From positions 27,732,246 through 27,796,245 of the forward strand of contig JACDQD010000006.1 in NCBI GenBank assembly GCA_019843655.1: 64,000 nt of DNA. Reading direction: 5' to 3'. This document shows, piece by piece, positions 46,646 to 60,146 of the stretch; the first letter of the stretch is position 1, and every line of letters starts with the position of its first letter. The stretch is from Lethocerus indicus (taxonomy: Eukaryota > Arthropoda > Insecta > Hemiptera > Belostomatidae). The notes beneath the pieces were generated by a model, which worked only from the letters and a program-made list of their open reading frames with translations, searched no databases and was not told where the DNA came from. The position numbers were made by a program, and so were the translations under genes.

Positions 46646-49600
46646 AGTTCCATGTCAGTAGTTCAAGTATGAAATAAAATTCAAGAATTAAGAAACATTT
46701 TTAAAACAAAATACGTGTATACGTATATAAGAATAGCCATTGTTATTTATAACCGGGAACAAGAGTAAAAATATTGGATTACATAATAGGGAAAGTTTCG
46801 GTGGCAGAAAACCATTATCGTTTTTTTAGTTATCCAGAAATATGCGCTCCACTTTCATCGTGTCTGAATTATCTTTTGAACGCCCTAATATTGGAAATTG
46901 TTCACGGTGTTACAGATATCCGTATGAAATTATTCCACTTGACTGTGCAGTGTTACATGTTTTCTTTACTCTTCTGGACACCTTAGATAACGGTTATCCT
47001 TCCAGGAGCTGTCTACATTGTTGAATAAAATTATTCCACTACCAAAAAAAAGAAATTGTTGGGAATCTACAGGTCAAGGAAATCGGGTCCTGGTCAAAAA
47101 TGGAGTTAATGTTCAAATTGCAAACAAGGGCTCGTATGACTGTTGTACCCCGTTTAGTACAAATTGTTACTTCTACATTATTTTCGTATTACGTTTTCAG
47201 TTGTTATTTTGTGACATACATTTTGACATTGACTAATGAACACAGCTATCTGGTGGAATTTACAGTCGGTCTCCGTGTAATTAGAAACTAGGCCTTCGTG
47301 AGTGTTCAGCTCTCACAAATAGCGCGGCGCTCGACCCTACTAGACCCACAACACTCTGAAATCGGAACACTAGTGACCGATTAAAATCAGTTTTCGCAGT
47401 CTTCGTACAGAATTCGTACCGAAGTTTATTTATTCGAAAACTTACACACAAATCTATTAAACTAAATTTAAATATTCTGGTAGATTATTCTAAATCTGGC
47501 AGTTTAGTATTAGTGTAGAGGTGAGCAAATCCTGGTTTGGACAATGCCGAATGTGCACGCTGTTGATCACGCCGTGTAACTAACTGTACATCGGGCAGTC
47601 GTGTTCTGAGCGAGAGCGTAGGCGGAGTCCACATCGTTCACTGTCCAGCCAACTACCTCCGTTCTATCCTCTGGCGGTAGTAATAAATTCCTTCTTTTAT
47701 CTACACTCGGGAAAAACCCCTTTCTATCTGCAGGTAGAGAGATCACCCGGATCTGATACACGGTCTCACCGGTGGATTAAGTTATCAATCCAAACTTTAA
47801 AGCGTTCACTGACTGTTTCACTTCCATTATTGTGCAGTTCCCGTAAATATTATCCCACGGATTCAAATACCTACATTACAGGCAAAGAGCTGTGTGAAAA
47901 CATTACCTACTGTTTATTTTGTACGCAATTAACAATTAATAGTTACAATAGGAGTTCCGGCATAATTTAATGTTTTTTTTTAAACCTTGGGAAATTAAAA
48001 ACCTGGTTTTTGTATTTTTTATTTCATTTGAGTTCTATCGACCTTTTCATAAAAATTAGAATAATGGTTAATTCCTGCCATTTTTTTATACTTACGATTT
48101 AAATAAAAACATAAAATACATTGACCCTGTTTCATTCATAATGTAAGGAGCAAAGGGGAATCATATTCCGGGTATATAATCTCGCCTAATTGGCTAGAAC
48201 TCAGGCTGCGGTAGGTTCGTAGAGTAATAAATATTCGAGTTAATACCTTTGAAGATGCAAAAGACGATTTGGTCGGTCCCGGCCTGTAAAAGTTTAATTC
48301 GTTTATGTATTTAGTCACCTAATTATATTTCCCCGCCTCCCTTTTGTTAAAATATTAACCCCTCTTTCCTAGTGAGAGAGGCTCGCCAAATGTTAACGGG
48401 ATTAGTGTTTGCTTAAAAGGAAAGGATTAGGAACCTCTAGTCCAATATAAATGCAATACAGAAACAATGTACGGCAGCCAAAGCCTGGGACATTATTATA
48501 TTTATTCAGCTAACGGTTTCCTTTCATTAGCCGAGTCTAAAAGTTAATCCTCATCTCCGCATTAAGCCCTTATCCTAATGCGTGTATTAAAAAAGTCGCC
48601 CCGAGTTGATTGCTTAATCCAAAAAAAGTGTGGACAATAAAAATCTAGTATGTAGCAGTCGGTGTATGTGTTAGAGAGGGTAGATCACTTATGTGATTTT
48701 ATATATTCATCGTACGCTTTTGCAAGTATGATTTTTCGGCTGTTACTATATTGTTATTACTACAACGTTATGTGAGTTTATCGACATTCCCAAGTCGTAA
48801 AAATTAATACACACAGATTATTAATTATTACTAGCTACTATACTATTACGGCAGTGTTTTGTAGTTATTTGAGATTCACTCTTTCAATGTTCAAAATATG
48901 TATATAATCCGTAATGTGGGTTCGAACTAAGGGCGGAGCGACCCCAGACTGTTCAATCAGGAACACCCATTTATTCTTTATGCCGCTTCCAATATATGAG
49001 TAATGAGGGTAGATCCATGATATGCAGCTTAAATTTATATACGGAATGTAATTTAGTACAGTCCCTCCAACAAGATCCCTCGTGTTGGCGCCATTGTCCG
49101 CTCCCGACGTAAAAGGCCCATTCCGGTTTCTAATGTTGTTCGGGCAGTCTGATTGTAGGAATGGCGTGTGAATACGGCCTCGCGGCCCGGTGAAGAGGGC
49201 CCGGTAGTGAATGAGAGTCATTAGGGCTCTCCAGCCGCTGCTCGGACAGGTTCCCTTTCGATGCTCGCGCCTTGTTCCCCTTCTATTACCGTCCAAGCGT
49301 TCGGCAGGGCTCGATGTGTTCAGTTTGGGTTCTCTTCCCTGTGAAGAATGTTCTCGTTAGTTATTGTTACGAGGTATGCCTGAAAATGTGCTGGATTTCA
49401 ACAAACACGGTTGTACGGGAAAAAGAGCGTCTGCTATAAATTGGACTCGAGATTCTTTCCGTTTTCTGTTCAATGTGACCATTAAATCAAATTATATTTT
49501 TCGCCGCCGAAAATTATCGCAGAAAAAATTATCGCGTCCAAATATCGGAATGATTTTATTTCCATCTTTCCCGAGCCCTACTCGGCTATAATTACACGAT

Positions 49601-50037
49601 CAGTTTACGACACAAAATTTAATTTTCGGTTAATTTTTGACAATGTGAGAAACAAGTAGCATGTACAGACTTGATGACGAACTCCTTTCTCTTTCTTGGA
49701 AACAAAATTAACGCATCAATATCTGTCATAGCCAATCATCGTAATATATGCACTACGGGCAATTTTTATTCGCAATTTTGTAGTCTAGAATTTTGTTTCG
49801 AATTATATTCATTCGGGCATTGTACTTTGTGTATTATTGGCTCTAGTTAGGATGGCAATTTTTAAAGAGTTGGTGTGTACATGTCGGGCGGCCGTATAAA
49901 GAATTTTCGGTAAGGAAGGGCCCCCCTTTTTTGTGTATGTTAAACTTCACGGGGTGAATCGGCGACGGGTCGAGACCGAAAAAGATGAATCGTTCCCCTC
50001 AGGATTGGTCGTTGCCCCCAGAGGAATGGTGTGTGCG

Positions 50038-50057
50038 TCCTTCCATTACTGGAAGGA
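50038..50057. other. 8-bp hairpin
   Basis: TCCTTCCA and TGGAAGGA flank TTAC. GC content makes it more stable than most in the window; chance is possible. Confidence 0.4.
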
Positions 50058-52929
50058 AGGGAGGCGGCCCCACCATTAGAGGAGAGGGGCTGCTTGCCGG
50101 CAGCCCACAGTGGACTCCAAGGGGGCCTCTCTTCAATATGTTTCCGGCTACATTCAGATGCTGTAGATGTTACCGCTAAACGAGTGGAGAGAAGAATATT
50201 CCGCCTCGCCGCCAGAGAGATGGGCTGTCCTAAAGGGCGTCCTAAATTTGTTAGTGGTATGTACATCCGTGGCCAGCCGTGTGGAGTTTTTTCCCTTCAA
50301 TTTCGTTCATTCGCCCGACCGGGTGGCACACTTGAAAGCATTACCCTACGACTGGTTCGTAAATGTGAATTACTGAACTAAAATGTCGGTAAGGGATACT
50401 TTTCTTCGTTAGGTACTATTGACGGTGGGTGGAACCTCGCAGAAGGAAATATTTAGTCCACTTTTCCGTAGGTAGAGTAACTTTGAGAAAAACCCTTCTT
50501 GAGAACTGTCCGAGCGTCAGATTGAGAGCCATTTAACTGTTAATCATTGTAACACACTGTACAAGCTACACGGAACTGCAAATTTGAGAGGAATAGCATG
50601 TGAATAAAGGGAAATGTGAATAATGTTATTATTGAAAACCCAATGTGAGATCAACTCACCGTTCGAAAAAAACGCCTGAACATTTGGCTTTTCCGTTAGA
50701 ACCAGAGAGCGCCTGTCAATTATACAACATGACCGATGTGGAAAATAATTTCATTTCTTAATTTAGCCCTTTATTTCGACATTAGAAAGGAACAGTTTTG
50801 ACAGCCGCGCATTCAATCTTCCGGACCTCTAACAAAATGTTACAGTAAATAATGGCAGTGATAGGGTTTTTCTAATTTATTGATTTTTTTATATGATCTA
50901 ATTTTTTGATATCTATTTATGTCAAGTGAAATGACATTTTCATGTGTGAAGGCATCACAGTATGTAAGAGTATGATTTAGGAAATCTTTTTATCTCAAAA
51001 AACATAAATGTAACTTTTGTTGCTATAGTATATAATATATATATTTTTTATCTAAATGAAATCGTGTATTGTTTAAGTAAGGTTCTACTTCGCAGGATAT
51101 TTTCTGGGCGACAATAGTTTTATATCTTAGATAATAAGTATGTTTTTGATCATTTAATTCGATAAAAAAATGCAGAGTAAAATTCGTTCACTTATTTCTG
51201 TGTCAGTTAATATAAAATTCCTTAAACCAATTTATTTTTCCTGCGCCTTTGGTATTAACTTTACTTATGTCCAACACACCCCTCGGGTATGTAAAAAGGT
51301 ATTGGACTGGGTCTAATTTGACTGTCCCTTCTTCTTGTTTGGTATTCATGACCAGCCTGGTGCATCTGCACCGAGGACTGCATTAAAGAGTCTCCTTGTT
51401 TCAGCTTCGTCGGGATTGAATAAAGTCCCGTGACTTAATTCCCCCCATCTGTATGATCTCCGCGTCCACCCCGTCCCAGATAGGTTTGTTTTTCCTGGAA
51501 CCTGCCTCAAGTTAGTCTTCTCAATCGAAAATTCAACCTTGTTTTTTCTTTTGAAATTAATCGTTCCTGAATATATTTTCTTTTGTGTCGCTCTTAATTT
51601 GTACAATTAAATTGGAACTTTTACAATCATTCACTGAACTGCAGGATGTTTATATCACCGACCCCCAAGCGAGTGTTAAACTAAAATAATATTTGAATCC
51701 ACAAGATTCAAGAATTACAAGAATAAAATAATTTCGTCCAGAACTAGGAATGACTGACTCGGCGTTAACTTGTCTCATAACCCATAGTTTTCATGGCTTG
51801 TGTAGAAACGGTGTATTTGGGCGGTGAAATTTGTATGAATATTTGTAGTCGTCGACGAGATATTTCTCGTTCTAAACAGAAATTCTAGGTACCGGGTGCA
51901 AATGAGAGTGTGTTTAGGCCGGGGAATTGGGGAAACTGTTGCTCTTCCGGTCATCCTCTGAAGATATTAAAGCCCGGGTTATTTGTCACCGCTCGTCGGA
52001 CAAATTTATGACGCCGACGAAAGGAAGAGGAAGAAGCGGTAGGCGGTACAGTTTCGGGCAGATGAGAAACGTGATATGGGCCGGGGTTGCGGCTCCCGTT
52101 ACGTGATATCCCGGTCTACGCACCCCGGCGTGAATAATTAGTTTTTTGGTTGAGCTGTTTCTACAGCGTTGACCGGAAGGGGCCTCCTCCATCGTGATTT
52201 AGCCCGCGAAATTGTGTCGGTTAAAGGTATATTTTATATAGGCGCGCGAAGACAACGACACGAACCTCAAATGATAAAACAATTCTGTGCACTTTTATTT
52301 CCAAGTCGTGGAACCAGGACGAGGCCCAATTTTAAACAGACGAGTAACAGAATTTTAAATATATCGATCGGAGAGCGACGCTGTTTGAGGTACTGGAGAG
52401 ATGAAAATTATTGGTCAGAAGGATGTCTTCTGCACTCGGTTTCTGAAATTCCATGCATGCAAAAACAGACGGAAACTTTGAGTCTTGTAATGCTCGTGAT
52501 GACATTATTTCGTTTAACGCTGTCTTTATTTAGTTAAATATGTTCAGGCTGTTTGCTATTGTATATTTGGACTTTGACTAACTTAAAATATGGAACGTTC
52601 GATATAACCTGAACAGAAGTGCAATATATTAGGACTTATTTATTTTTCAGTTCTAATTATGTTTTAGTATATAATTTAAAAAAGTCATTCAGACTGTCTT
52701 CGTAGCGATGCAGCACGCGAGGTGCATTAAATGTTGGGTCGGATTTTCCCATTTCGCTGTTCTAGGCCATTGAGAGAAGAAGTTTCGACGTTATCTGGCG
52801 GAGCGAACCCGGGGGCAAAAACCCCCTCTCGTTAGTTGGTATTCCTCGCGGACCCTCGATATGCAAATGGGCCACGGTTAAATTGTTATTGTACATCGGA
52901 TAATTATAGATCTGGCTCCACCCCACCCC

Positions 52930-52944
52930 GCTCTCTCTCTCTCT
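52930..52944. repeat. (CT)n short tract
   Basis: About seven CT units following a CCCCACCCCG block. Confidence 0.85.
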
Positions 52945-53575
52945 GTCTGAATTGCATTTCCAATAGTGTTGGCAGATAATATGAACGGCTCTATCCCTTT
53001 GATAATTTAATTTGAGGCTGGCCTTCGACTAAACTTTTTCTTAATCTAATAACACCGATTATATTCGCCGATGATCTTTCACGCCAGTGAATCTTTCTAT
53101 AACAGTATTAAACACAAAAATTTATTGCAGTTAATATGTAATGTTAATATTAGAGTTTTTCTAATATCTCTTGTCTCCTTTAAGAAGATGTTTCGATCGG
53201 TAAGTCCAAAAGTTTACTACCGTAATTTTGATTTTCCGTAATAGACGTATAAAATTGACGTATTCAGATACTAAATAGAAATGTCTCTTTGCCGGCATTC
53301 TCATATTGTTCAATTATACTCATACGGAGTATAACAAGGCTGTATAAACAGATGGTGTCGGCACGAACGTTACTTGCAACCCTTTTATACTTTTATTCCG
53401 CAACGAAGCAAATTGTCCGAAATTTCCACGCGTGTAAGAAATGAACGTGTGTATCGAATGTTTTACAGAATGTACGATTCACGAAAGAGTGTACAATATT
53501 TGCTGAAATTCTCAGGCGCGGTCTACGTTGTGGGTGAGTCGTTAATCCCGCTGCGGGTTCCTTTACCCCGGTTTA

Positions 53576-53596
53576 GGGGGGGGGGGGGAGAGGGGA
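53576..53596 (+). other. 13-base G run with following GGGG
   Basis: An uninterrupted G13, then AGAGGGG. Quadruplex-capable, and a likely site of sequencing or assembly length error. A C-run lies about 50 bases downstream on the same strand, so local fold-back is possible. Confidence 0.7.
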
Positions 53597-56002
53597 CGAA
53601 CGGACTTCTCGCTAACCAAACCAATTGAGTCTTTTTTCCCCCCCGAAGAGAACTGAAATACTCCAAGGGGCATTATGAAAGCATTCATATTTTGTGGATT
53701 CTGCAAACGATCGACCGACGTTTCTATCAGGCTTGATTCATTCAGCGGTTCAAACTTGTGTGGAAAAATCGGCGACGCGTCATATTGCTTAGATACATTG
53801 AAACTAAAAAAACATCACCTTCCAAAAGGCTTTCCAGCATTTATTGTTTTAGCCGCCGTAGTAATTAATGTAACTCCGAAGAATTAGAATGCTTCGTTAT
53901 TCTTCGTATTGTGTGTTCGTATTATAGAGGAACGAATATTAATTTATGTTATAATTATTATAATTTATTATACCTGGTTCCCTAGTTCCAAGAAATACAA
54001 TTGAACAATATAATAGTTCATTCCCAAGAATCGATATTTTAGTTTAGTGATGATTATTTTGAATATATTTATGATGCTTTGGAGCGCTCCTTAATTTTTC
54101 GGCTGATTTAAAATGATAATAATAGTTCTGGATTTCTGCCATCTTATTTCCTATGAAAACATTTGGCTAGTAATTGACTGTTGAGAAATATTACAATCGA
54201 GCCTTACTGTTTTTAAAAGCTTACCAATTTTGCAACATGGACAGATTGGACAAAATAAGTATCTTTTTTAAATAACTCGTTCGATTCCTACAAAGACCGG
54301 AATTTGTCGAGAAGCTAGGGTGGGAACGGATTTTTTATATCGCGGGTGGAAAAATGTCCCCCAATTTGTGCAAATGAGTCGGAAATTTGTCATTTTGTCC
54401 CTATCAGGATATGAAAGATCAGAAGGAGGCGAGGGTGGATGAGTGAAGCTGAAAGGGAGTAAAAGGGAAGGGCTCGTTCTCCCCACCCCTTATTATTACT
54501 TTTGATCTCAGATTTCCCCCCACGCCTCTACCCGCCCATCTTGAACAGAGTTTTCGACATGAGATTAACACGTTTACCGACTTCCCCAGCCCCTACTTAA
54601 TGCGGAATTTACAGACTAACGCTTCACGGCGGCAATGTGCCGATGGTGGGATTAAATGTTTAATATAGCCCTCACCGGTGTTTTAACATATCGAATAGAT
54701 TTTTATTAAATATTTTTATTTATACACGCAAATAAAACGCATTGGTTTAGTAGGTTTTGGAATACCTGTTTTGTGGCCTGCGTGGGTTTGAATACCGTAG
54801 TTATCAGGTTCCTGTTTCTAGTCTCGCTGGTTTGGAAGCAGGAGGCCGAACGGAGGATAGGAGACGGAAGAACGTGAAAACTGCAGTAGGTTTATTTTCA
54901 CTTTATCCCTTCGCCGATGTTTAATTACGAGGCTCGAAGGTGCATAAAACCTGGGGTTAGTTTCAGTATGTTTCGACTGACGCTTCTGGTGAAATCAATC
55001 TGGCGTGAGTGGGCCCGTAGAGGAAGTGACAGCCGGAGAGGTCTGGGCCCCCCACTGGAGTGTCTCCGCACAAAGGGCCCCTCTCTCTCTCTCTTAACTG
55101 AATTCAAGAATCTTTTAGCCCACTTCCCGTCCCCATTCCTCTGCCGGGCACGGATAGAATTCTGCTTCACCCGACAGTTTTTGTTTCTGCCAACGCCGCG
55201 ACACTTGGTATCGATTCCCGCGAGCGGAGAGAAGAATTCGTGCCTTAATATAAATCCGAAATTTTGAAGGAGTCCGCGAGGTCAGTATGCCATTTTCTGT
55301 CCCGCCTATTCGGTCTCAAGCCTCTGGATTCAGATTCCGCATGACACTGTAATCTGTAAAAATATTACACATTATGTACGATTTAATAGTTTTTTCGTTA
55401 TTAGACTAGAGGAGAAACTAAAGAAATAGGTAGCGAATCTTGATGGCGTAGAGTCGGCAATAGAAACGTGCGATAAACATCTAATTAGGTTTCTATTTAA
55501 AAAGGACCTAAATATATGTGGCTTATCGAGGAAATGATCTATTATGGCCTCTACAGCTTTAGCCGTTTGCCCTAGTTTAGAAGAACAGAGGACTGGTTTG
55601 AATAATATACTATGACACTGTATAAGGTTTATCTTAATCTGGGTTGTTTTGATAGTGTAACCAACGTGTACTTTCCATTATAGAAATAAATGTATCCGAA
55701 TATTTGTTACCAGTTAAACAGGATCGCGTATTATGAAAATATTTTATTCTCTTATATAATCTTTTTTTAAAAATTGTTTTCAATAATATATTCAATCGGG
55801 GTAATTTATTTGCTTTATAAATATAGGTTGCGGTTATTATGTTACATTAATTTGTATTTTAAATTGAGTGGGTAAATTTTAAATGTGTACTAATTGGAAT
55901 ATTTCGATTTTCATTATTCCTTTATTGTCGATATGTTTGTTTTTTCACAATAATATTTTATTTCTCCATCAATGAACTGGTGTTTTAAGAACAATAAAAT
56001 TT

Positions 56003-56029
56003 CCTAGGGCCGTATACAAAAGCCCTAGG
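56003..56029. other. 8-bp GC-rich hairpin
   Basis: CCTAGGGC and GCCCTAGG flank an 11-base loop. Confidence 0.5.
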
Positions 56030-56057
56030 TGAACCGTACGAATAATAAAATTAATCT

Positions 56058-56095
56058 GACAACGAAAATTGACAAAGAAATTGACAATGAAAAAC
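56058..56095. repeat. 12-13-bp tandem repeat, three units
   Basis: GACAACGAAAATT, GACAAAGAAATT and GACAATGAAAAACT lie head to tail, differing mainly at the sixth base and in A-run length. Confidence 0.75.
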
Positions 56096-58231
56096 TGCGA
56101 GTATCGGGTACACCATTAGCGCATTGGGCGGGTAATAAACGCTGCGTTGGTTAGGCCGACGATTTTAACCGGACGAATTAACTTTTCCAATTTCCCGTTG
56201 GCGAGGGAGCGGTGTAGGGCTCGCGCAGTTCGATTAGCCGCCCTCCGATCCAATTACCGAGACAGCCAACCGAGGCGGTCCCTTTTTAAAAACCGCGCGA
56301 TTATTCCTACCGAGAAAGGTCCCTGAATGCACACCACCTGCAGGCCAGATATCACACTCGGCGCCCCCTCTACCTACAACGATTTCAGATTAAGCGATTT
56401 CATGGGAAATGAAGTCGGAAAAACGCGCGTGCAAAAAAAAAAAACAGTAACATTCACATGCGAAGTATCGAATCGTAAATGTCAGTTTTATCGAAAGCAG
56501 TTTGAAGCTAACCTTTGTACTCCGGCCAGTTTTTTACTCTCATTTGCGCTACACTGGAATTTTACGCTTATTGCAAACCCTTTATTATTCACGCGAATAG
56601 ATTTAGTAAACTAGGATTGGACTACGTAAATTCGATGCAAATGTTAATACTGCTGCACCTTTTTATTATTACGCAGTACGGTACCGTTATTTAGAAAAGA
56701 ACCCGAAGAATGATAAGAATTATCTTGCAAAGTGGTTTCGATCATTATCCTTGGCACACTAACCAGGAACGACTAACGGTGATGGAGTGTTGACTGGAAT
56801 ATAGAGGCGCAAGAAGGCGGTGTGAATGTAATGGGAAATAGGAATGAAACATTTAAAAACCGGGATTGGGCAACATCATTAAATCTTATATTTCTTTTCC
56901 AACCTATCGCCAACCTTGCGCTTAATAGCTGCATTAAATGTTAGAGCGTAGCTGTGCGGTCGGTGTAAATGTGCTCCTCTCGGCCTGCCAAAAAAGAAGT
57001 TTAAAAAGTCATTTCATCTCTCGCACAAACATTTAGACGAGTTTAATTTAGCTACGAATTTAATTTTAAGTACCGCTAAATTAAAGTATGGTTAAAATAA
57101 GATCGGCGCAATTTTTTCGGGGTTCCATCCCCGAGCTACTTGTTAGTGAGTCGTAAAGTTTTTGCCCCGTGTGGCTTCAGCGAGTTGGACGAATCCGAGG
57201 ATTAAAAAAATGATAAGACTAATTTTTATTTCGAACCATAACCGTTCTAGAGTAGGAGCAGACAGGGCGATAGAACACCGTTAGATTTGCATTAGGTTAC
57301 AAAACGATTAGGAGAAAAGTTTAATATTTTAAATCAGTTGTCATTTAAACTGTGAGTTTACTTGAAAAATATCTGAAGCTATTTTTACAAACAAGTCAAA
57401 TTATCCAATGAAGACTTCACTACTGCCGGTGCTCAATCAATATTTTCGTTTTATCATGTTGGCCGAGGATAAAAACCTAAAACTTTTATCGAGATTAAAA
57501 GGTTGCCCGATGGGGGAGGAGTCGGCTCGGGCTAATTGAAATAGGAAGGATTGGCAACGGAAGGGCTGGTGGCCCAGATTGGGCCTCGGTTATTCGGTAA
57601 ATAATTAGCCGCGTGTGGCAGCGACACCACGCTATTGGGACCAGTCCAACACCTCTTAGGACCACACCGAAACCGACAGTCACCTTCCCCAATCGACAAA
57701 CAGTACACAAGTTGACTATTCAGGGCACGACTTAAATATTAATCTTTACAGCGATTCCCGCTGGAATAAATTGTTCGCTGGAGTGTGCAATTGGAGGAAA
57801 ATTCGGTCATCCACCGTTCAATGCGGACTTACACTCTGTAGTGATATTATGTTCTGTTTTCACTTACTTATGTGTAACTAAACCAAGCCAGTTTCAACGT
57901 CCCTCCGACGTCAGTATCACTCCGTTATATAGTAGCGACCTGCCTGTTTTTAAATGACTTGTAACATTTGTACCTTGTAAATTTGTACCCCCATTACGAA
58001 TTATTGTTATTTTTAAAATTAACACGCGTTCCAGGTTTTTTTACTTTCCAGAATGAGAGCCCAGATCTAAGACTACGAAAATTTAATGTTGGGGGCGGTT
58101 GGCGTTCTATTGATTTAAAGTTAGAAAATCTAGTGGTCCCTTGGCCGATTTGTCGTCTAGGGTCTAGCGTTACTGGACTTGGAAATAATAGCCCGTGGGG
58201 AAAGTTCTGTGTTTACTGTTGTGGGGAAGAG

Positions 58232-58236
<5 letters not shown>

Positions 58237-58294
<58 letters not shown>
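58237..58294. repeat. (GA)n microsatellite
   Basis: About 29 uninterrupted AG units. Translation gives an artefactual Arg-Glu repeat. Confidence 0.95.
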
Positions 58295-58297
<3 letters not shown>

Positions 58298-58566
58298 GGA
58301 CCTAGTTGTGGAGCTACGGCCGTAGCCGGAGCGGTCGTTACAATATAAATGGAGTGTAAAAGTTAACCTGCGGTCGAGTTTCAGCTTAACTGTTCCACTC
58401 GCTAATTATTGACCACCCACACAGTTATTGGATTCCTCTTTTTATTTTCACATCTCACCGCTCGGATAGTTGAACTTTTCCCCACCGACTAGTGTCAAGT
58501 TTGTCTCAAAACTACCTTATTTTGTACCTTTTTTTGTCTCCAAAAGTGAACCGACCGATGATGTCC

Positions 58567-58586
58567 AAATTCTGCTGAACGAATTT
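58567..58586. other. 6-bp hairpin with loop TGCTGAAC
   Basis: AAATTC and GAATTT flank TGCTGAAC. The hairpin at 59338 has the same loop apart from its first base and a stem that differs by compensatory changes. A hammerhead-like CCGATGATGTCC lies just upstream at 58550. Confidence 0.5.
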
Positions 58587-58787
58587 AATTTAAATTATTT
58601 CGACCCGTTCTTGCTGATATTGCCTAGTAAGGGATTAAAGTAGCACTAAAAATTACTTTAGCTGATCACTCAGTTACGATGCAGTTTGCAATATCTGACT
58701 TTGGTTGGTTGGTGCACGGCTTCAGCCTTCAGCCATCTCCAAGATTCCAAAGGGAGTGTCAAAAAAAAGGATCTGTAACTGGCGGCC

Positions 58788-58915
58788 CCTTATTGGCTCT
58801 GCCTTTAATCTTCTCATTGCGCCGTTTATCCTTTCCGTTTTGTGAAGCTATCGGAGCGTGACAGACGCACCTTTCCATATTTCTCCCTTTCCTCTTCCGC
58901 CATTCGGCCAAATTA
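58788..58915. repeat. dispersed repeat, copy A
   Basis: Matches 60020-60146 at roughly 85-90 % by eye over about 127 bases, in direct orientation. Shared landmarks are TTAATCTTCTCATTGCGCCG, CCGTTTTGTGA, GAGCGTGACAGAC, TTTCCATAT and CCTCTTCCGC. Weaker similarity continues to about 58970, and an A-run precedes both copies. The family is unknown: it could be the tail of a retroelement or an unclassified non-autonomous element. Confidence 0.85.
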
Positions 58916-59337
58916 GCTATATCCGACCCGAAGTGAGAAATTCGTACCGAACTTGGTACCCATTCGTCTTGATATACATTCCACCATTTCAATTCACAAC
59001 AGCGTTGATTTAAACTTAAATCATTAACACAATTTTAATTGTCACCCCATTAATTTCGAAGCGTTGAATGAAATCACGGTCCCCGGCTGTCGATATCATA
59101 CGCTCGTAAGCGATGCAACGGGTCCAGGGGCTTGAGACCTTACGCGTTTATGTGAAAACGTTAAATCGTTTATTGGGGGAGGAAATCCGTTTTTACGACC
59201 CGCCTCCCTCTTGTAGTGCCGTCGAGACGGTGAAAGTGGAAATAATGGAAAATCGACTTCCCGACATAACAATTCGTCTCACGTCCTTATGTACAACGAC
59301 TGTCCTACATTTTATATATTTTTTTATTACGCTTCAA

Positions 59338-59363
59338 TATTGATTCCGCTGAACGAATCAATA
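59338..59363. other. 9-bp perfect hairpin with loop CGCTGAAC
   Basis: TATTGATTC and GAATCAATA flank CGCTGAAC. Compared with 58567, the inner ATTC/GAAT pairs are conserved and the next two pairs change from A-T, A-T to G-C, T-A. Confidence 0.6.
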
Positions 59364-59912
59364 AAGGATTACACAATAATCGTATAGTAGGGAAATATTT
59401 TATCATTTTCTGTTACTGTTTTTTCGGCTTTTCACATTCCCCTGGTACCCCTTTCTCACTTACTTAATTGCGCCAGAGATTATTTTCAGAATTTCCTGCA
59501 TTGGGGTTTCTTATTACTAGGTAAACCAGCGAAACTATTTTACGCTGTTTTTTCTCTAATTTCCGAGTAAAACCACCCTGTCATGTGGAGGCGCTCGCGG
59601 TATTTGCCCATTTACTGTTCGAAACTTCTTTTTTAGTTAATGACTCGCCTTTATCCTGAAATAGCTTATTCTGAGTACATTAGGAATTTAATTATTTTTG
59701 TGTCTCCTTGATGACAAAAGGTACTGTCTTTTTCTGTACAAGACTAAATAGAAAACTATAAATGCGAATATGCACATTTGTCCCCTCAGGTGTTCATACC
59801 TCCGGTTGCCGGTTTTAAACAGAGCTTTGTGTTCCTTAATCGTATTTATTTCCTAATGTCATTCGCATCCGGCCTGTTTCTGCAGAGTTTAATTCATAGA
59901 ATAAGACCCTAT

Positions 59913-59947
59913 GGATGGCAAAGAGAGTGAGGCATATAGAGCGTAAT
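59913..59947. repeat. possible inverted fragment of the dispersed repeat
   Basis: GGATGGCA is identical to the reverse complement of part of copy B, and GAGG.ATA...GCG.AAT follows at similar spacing. If real, it forms a fold-back arrangement with copy B. Similarity beyond the first eight bases is only moderate. Confidence 0.3.
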
Positions 59948-60019
59948 TACATTGTGCCTTTGTGTTAAAAAAAAAGGAAGGTATCAAATCTTTCTTCTGT
60001 GCTTCTGTACCGCTCGGCG

Positions 60020-60146
60020 CCTTATTAGCTTTGCCTTTAATCTTCTCATTGCGCCGTTTATCCTCTCCGTTTTGTGATGCCATCCGAGCGTGACAGACTC
60101 TCTTTCCATATCTCTCTCTTTCCTCTTCCGCTCTTCGCCCAAATTA
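60020..60146. repeat. dispersed repeat, copy B
   Basis: Second copy of the repeat described at 58788, about 1.2 kb downstream in the same orientation. Weaker similarity extends to about 60195 (AACTTTGGGAACCATTTATG against AACTTGGTACCCATTCGT in copy A). No target-site duplication is evident. Confidence 0.85.

Larger units (their letters stand above)
46650..53570. other. non-coding stretch
   Basis: Contains a weak splice-like CAG|GTAGAG after a pyrimidine stretch at 47715-47740, an 8-bp hairpin at 50038-50057, and a string at 49089-49098 (CGCCATTGTC) identical to part of the hammerhead family but isolated. The longest frame in the window, 143 codons on the minus strand at 48865-49296, shows no domain. 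The plus frame 52169-52537 (122 codons) also shows none. Confidence 0.5.
53600..58230. other. non-coding stretch
   Basis: Contains a small tandem repeat at 56058, a GC-rich 8-bp hairpin at 56003, an A12 run at 56433, and a six-pair hairpin at 57117-57134 that resembles a tRNA T-arm but has no cloverleaf around it. The 116-codon plus frame at 54917-55267 has no domain. Confidence 0.5.

Noticed and set aside
47715..47740. CAG joined to GTAGAG after a pyrimidine stretch, and CAG joined to GTGAAC at 44457
   Set aside because: Donor halves are too weak and branch-point context is absent, so they are mentioned only within the regional descriptions.
48865..49296. 143-codon minus-strand open frame, longest in the window
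   Set aside because: No domain, motif or compositional sign of a real protein. A frame of this length is plausible by chance in 128 kb of double-stranded sequence.
57117..57134. TCGGGG-TTCCAT-CCCCGA hairpin resembling a tRNA T-arm
   Set aside because: The loop is six rather than seven bases, and no matching acceptor, D or anticodon arms are found at tRNA spacing.
57968..58297. Frame ending in an Arg-Glu repeat
   Set aside because: Artefact of the (GA)n microsatellite.
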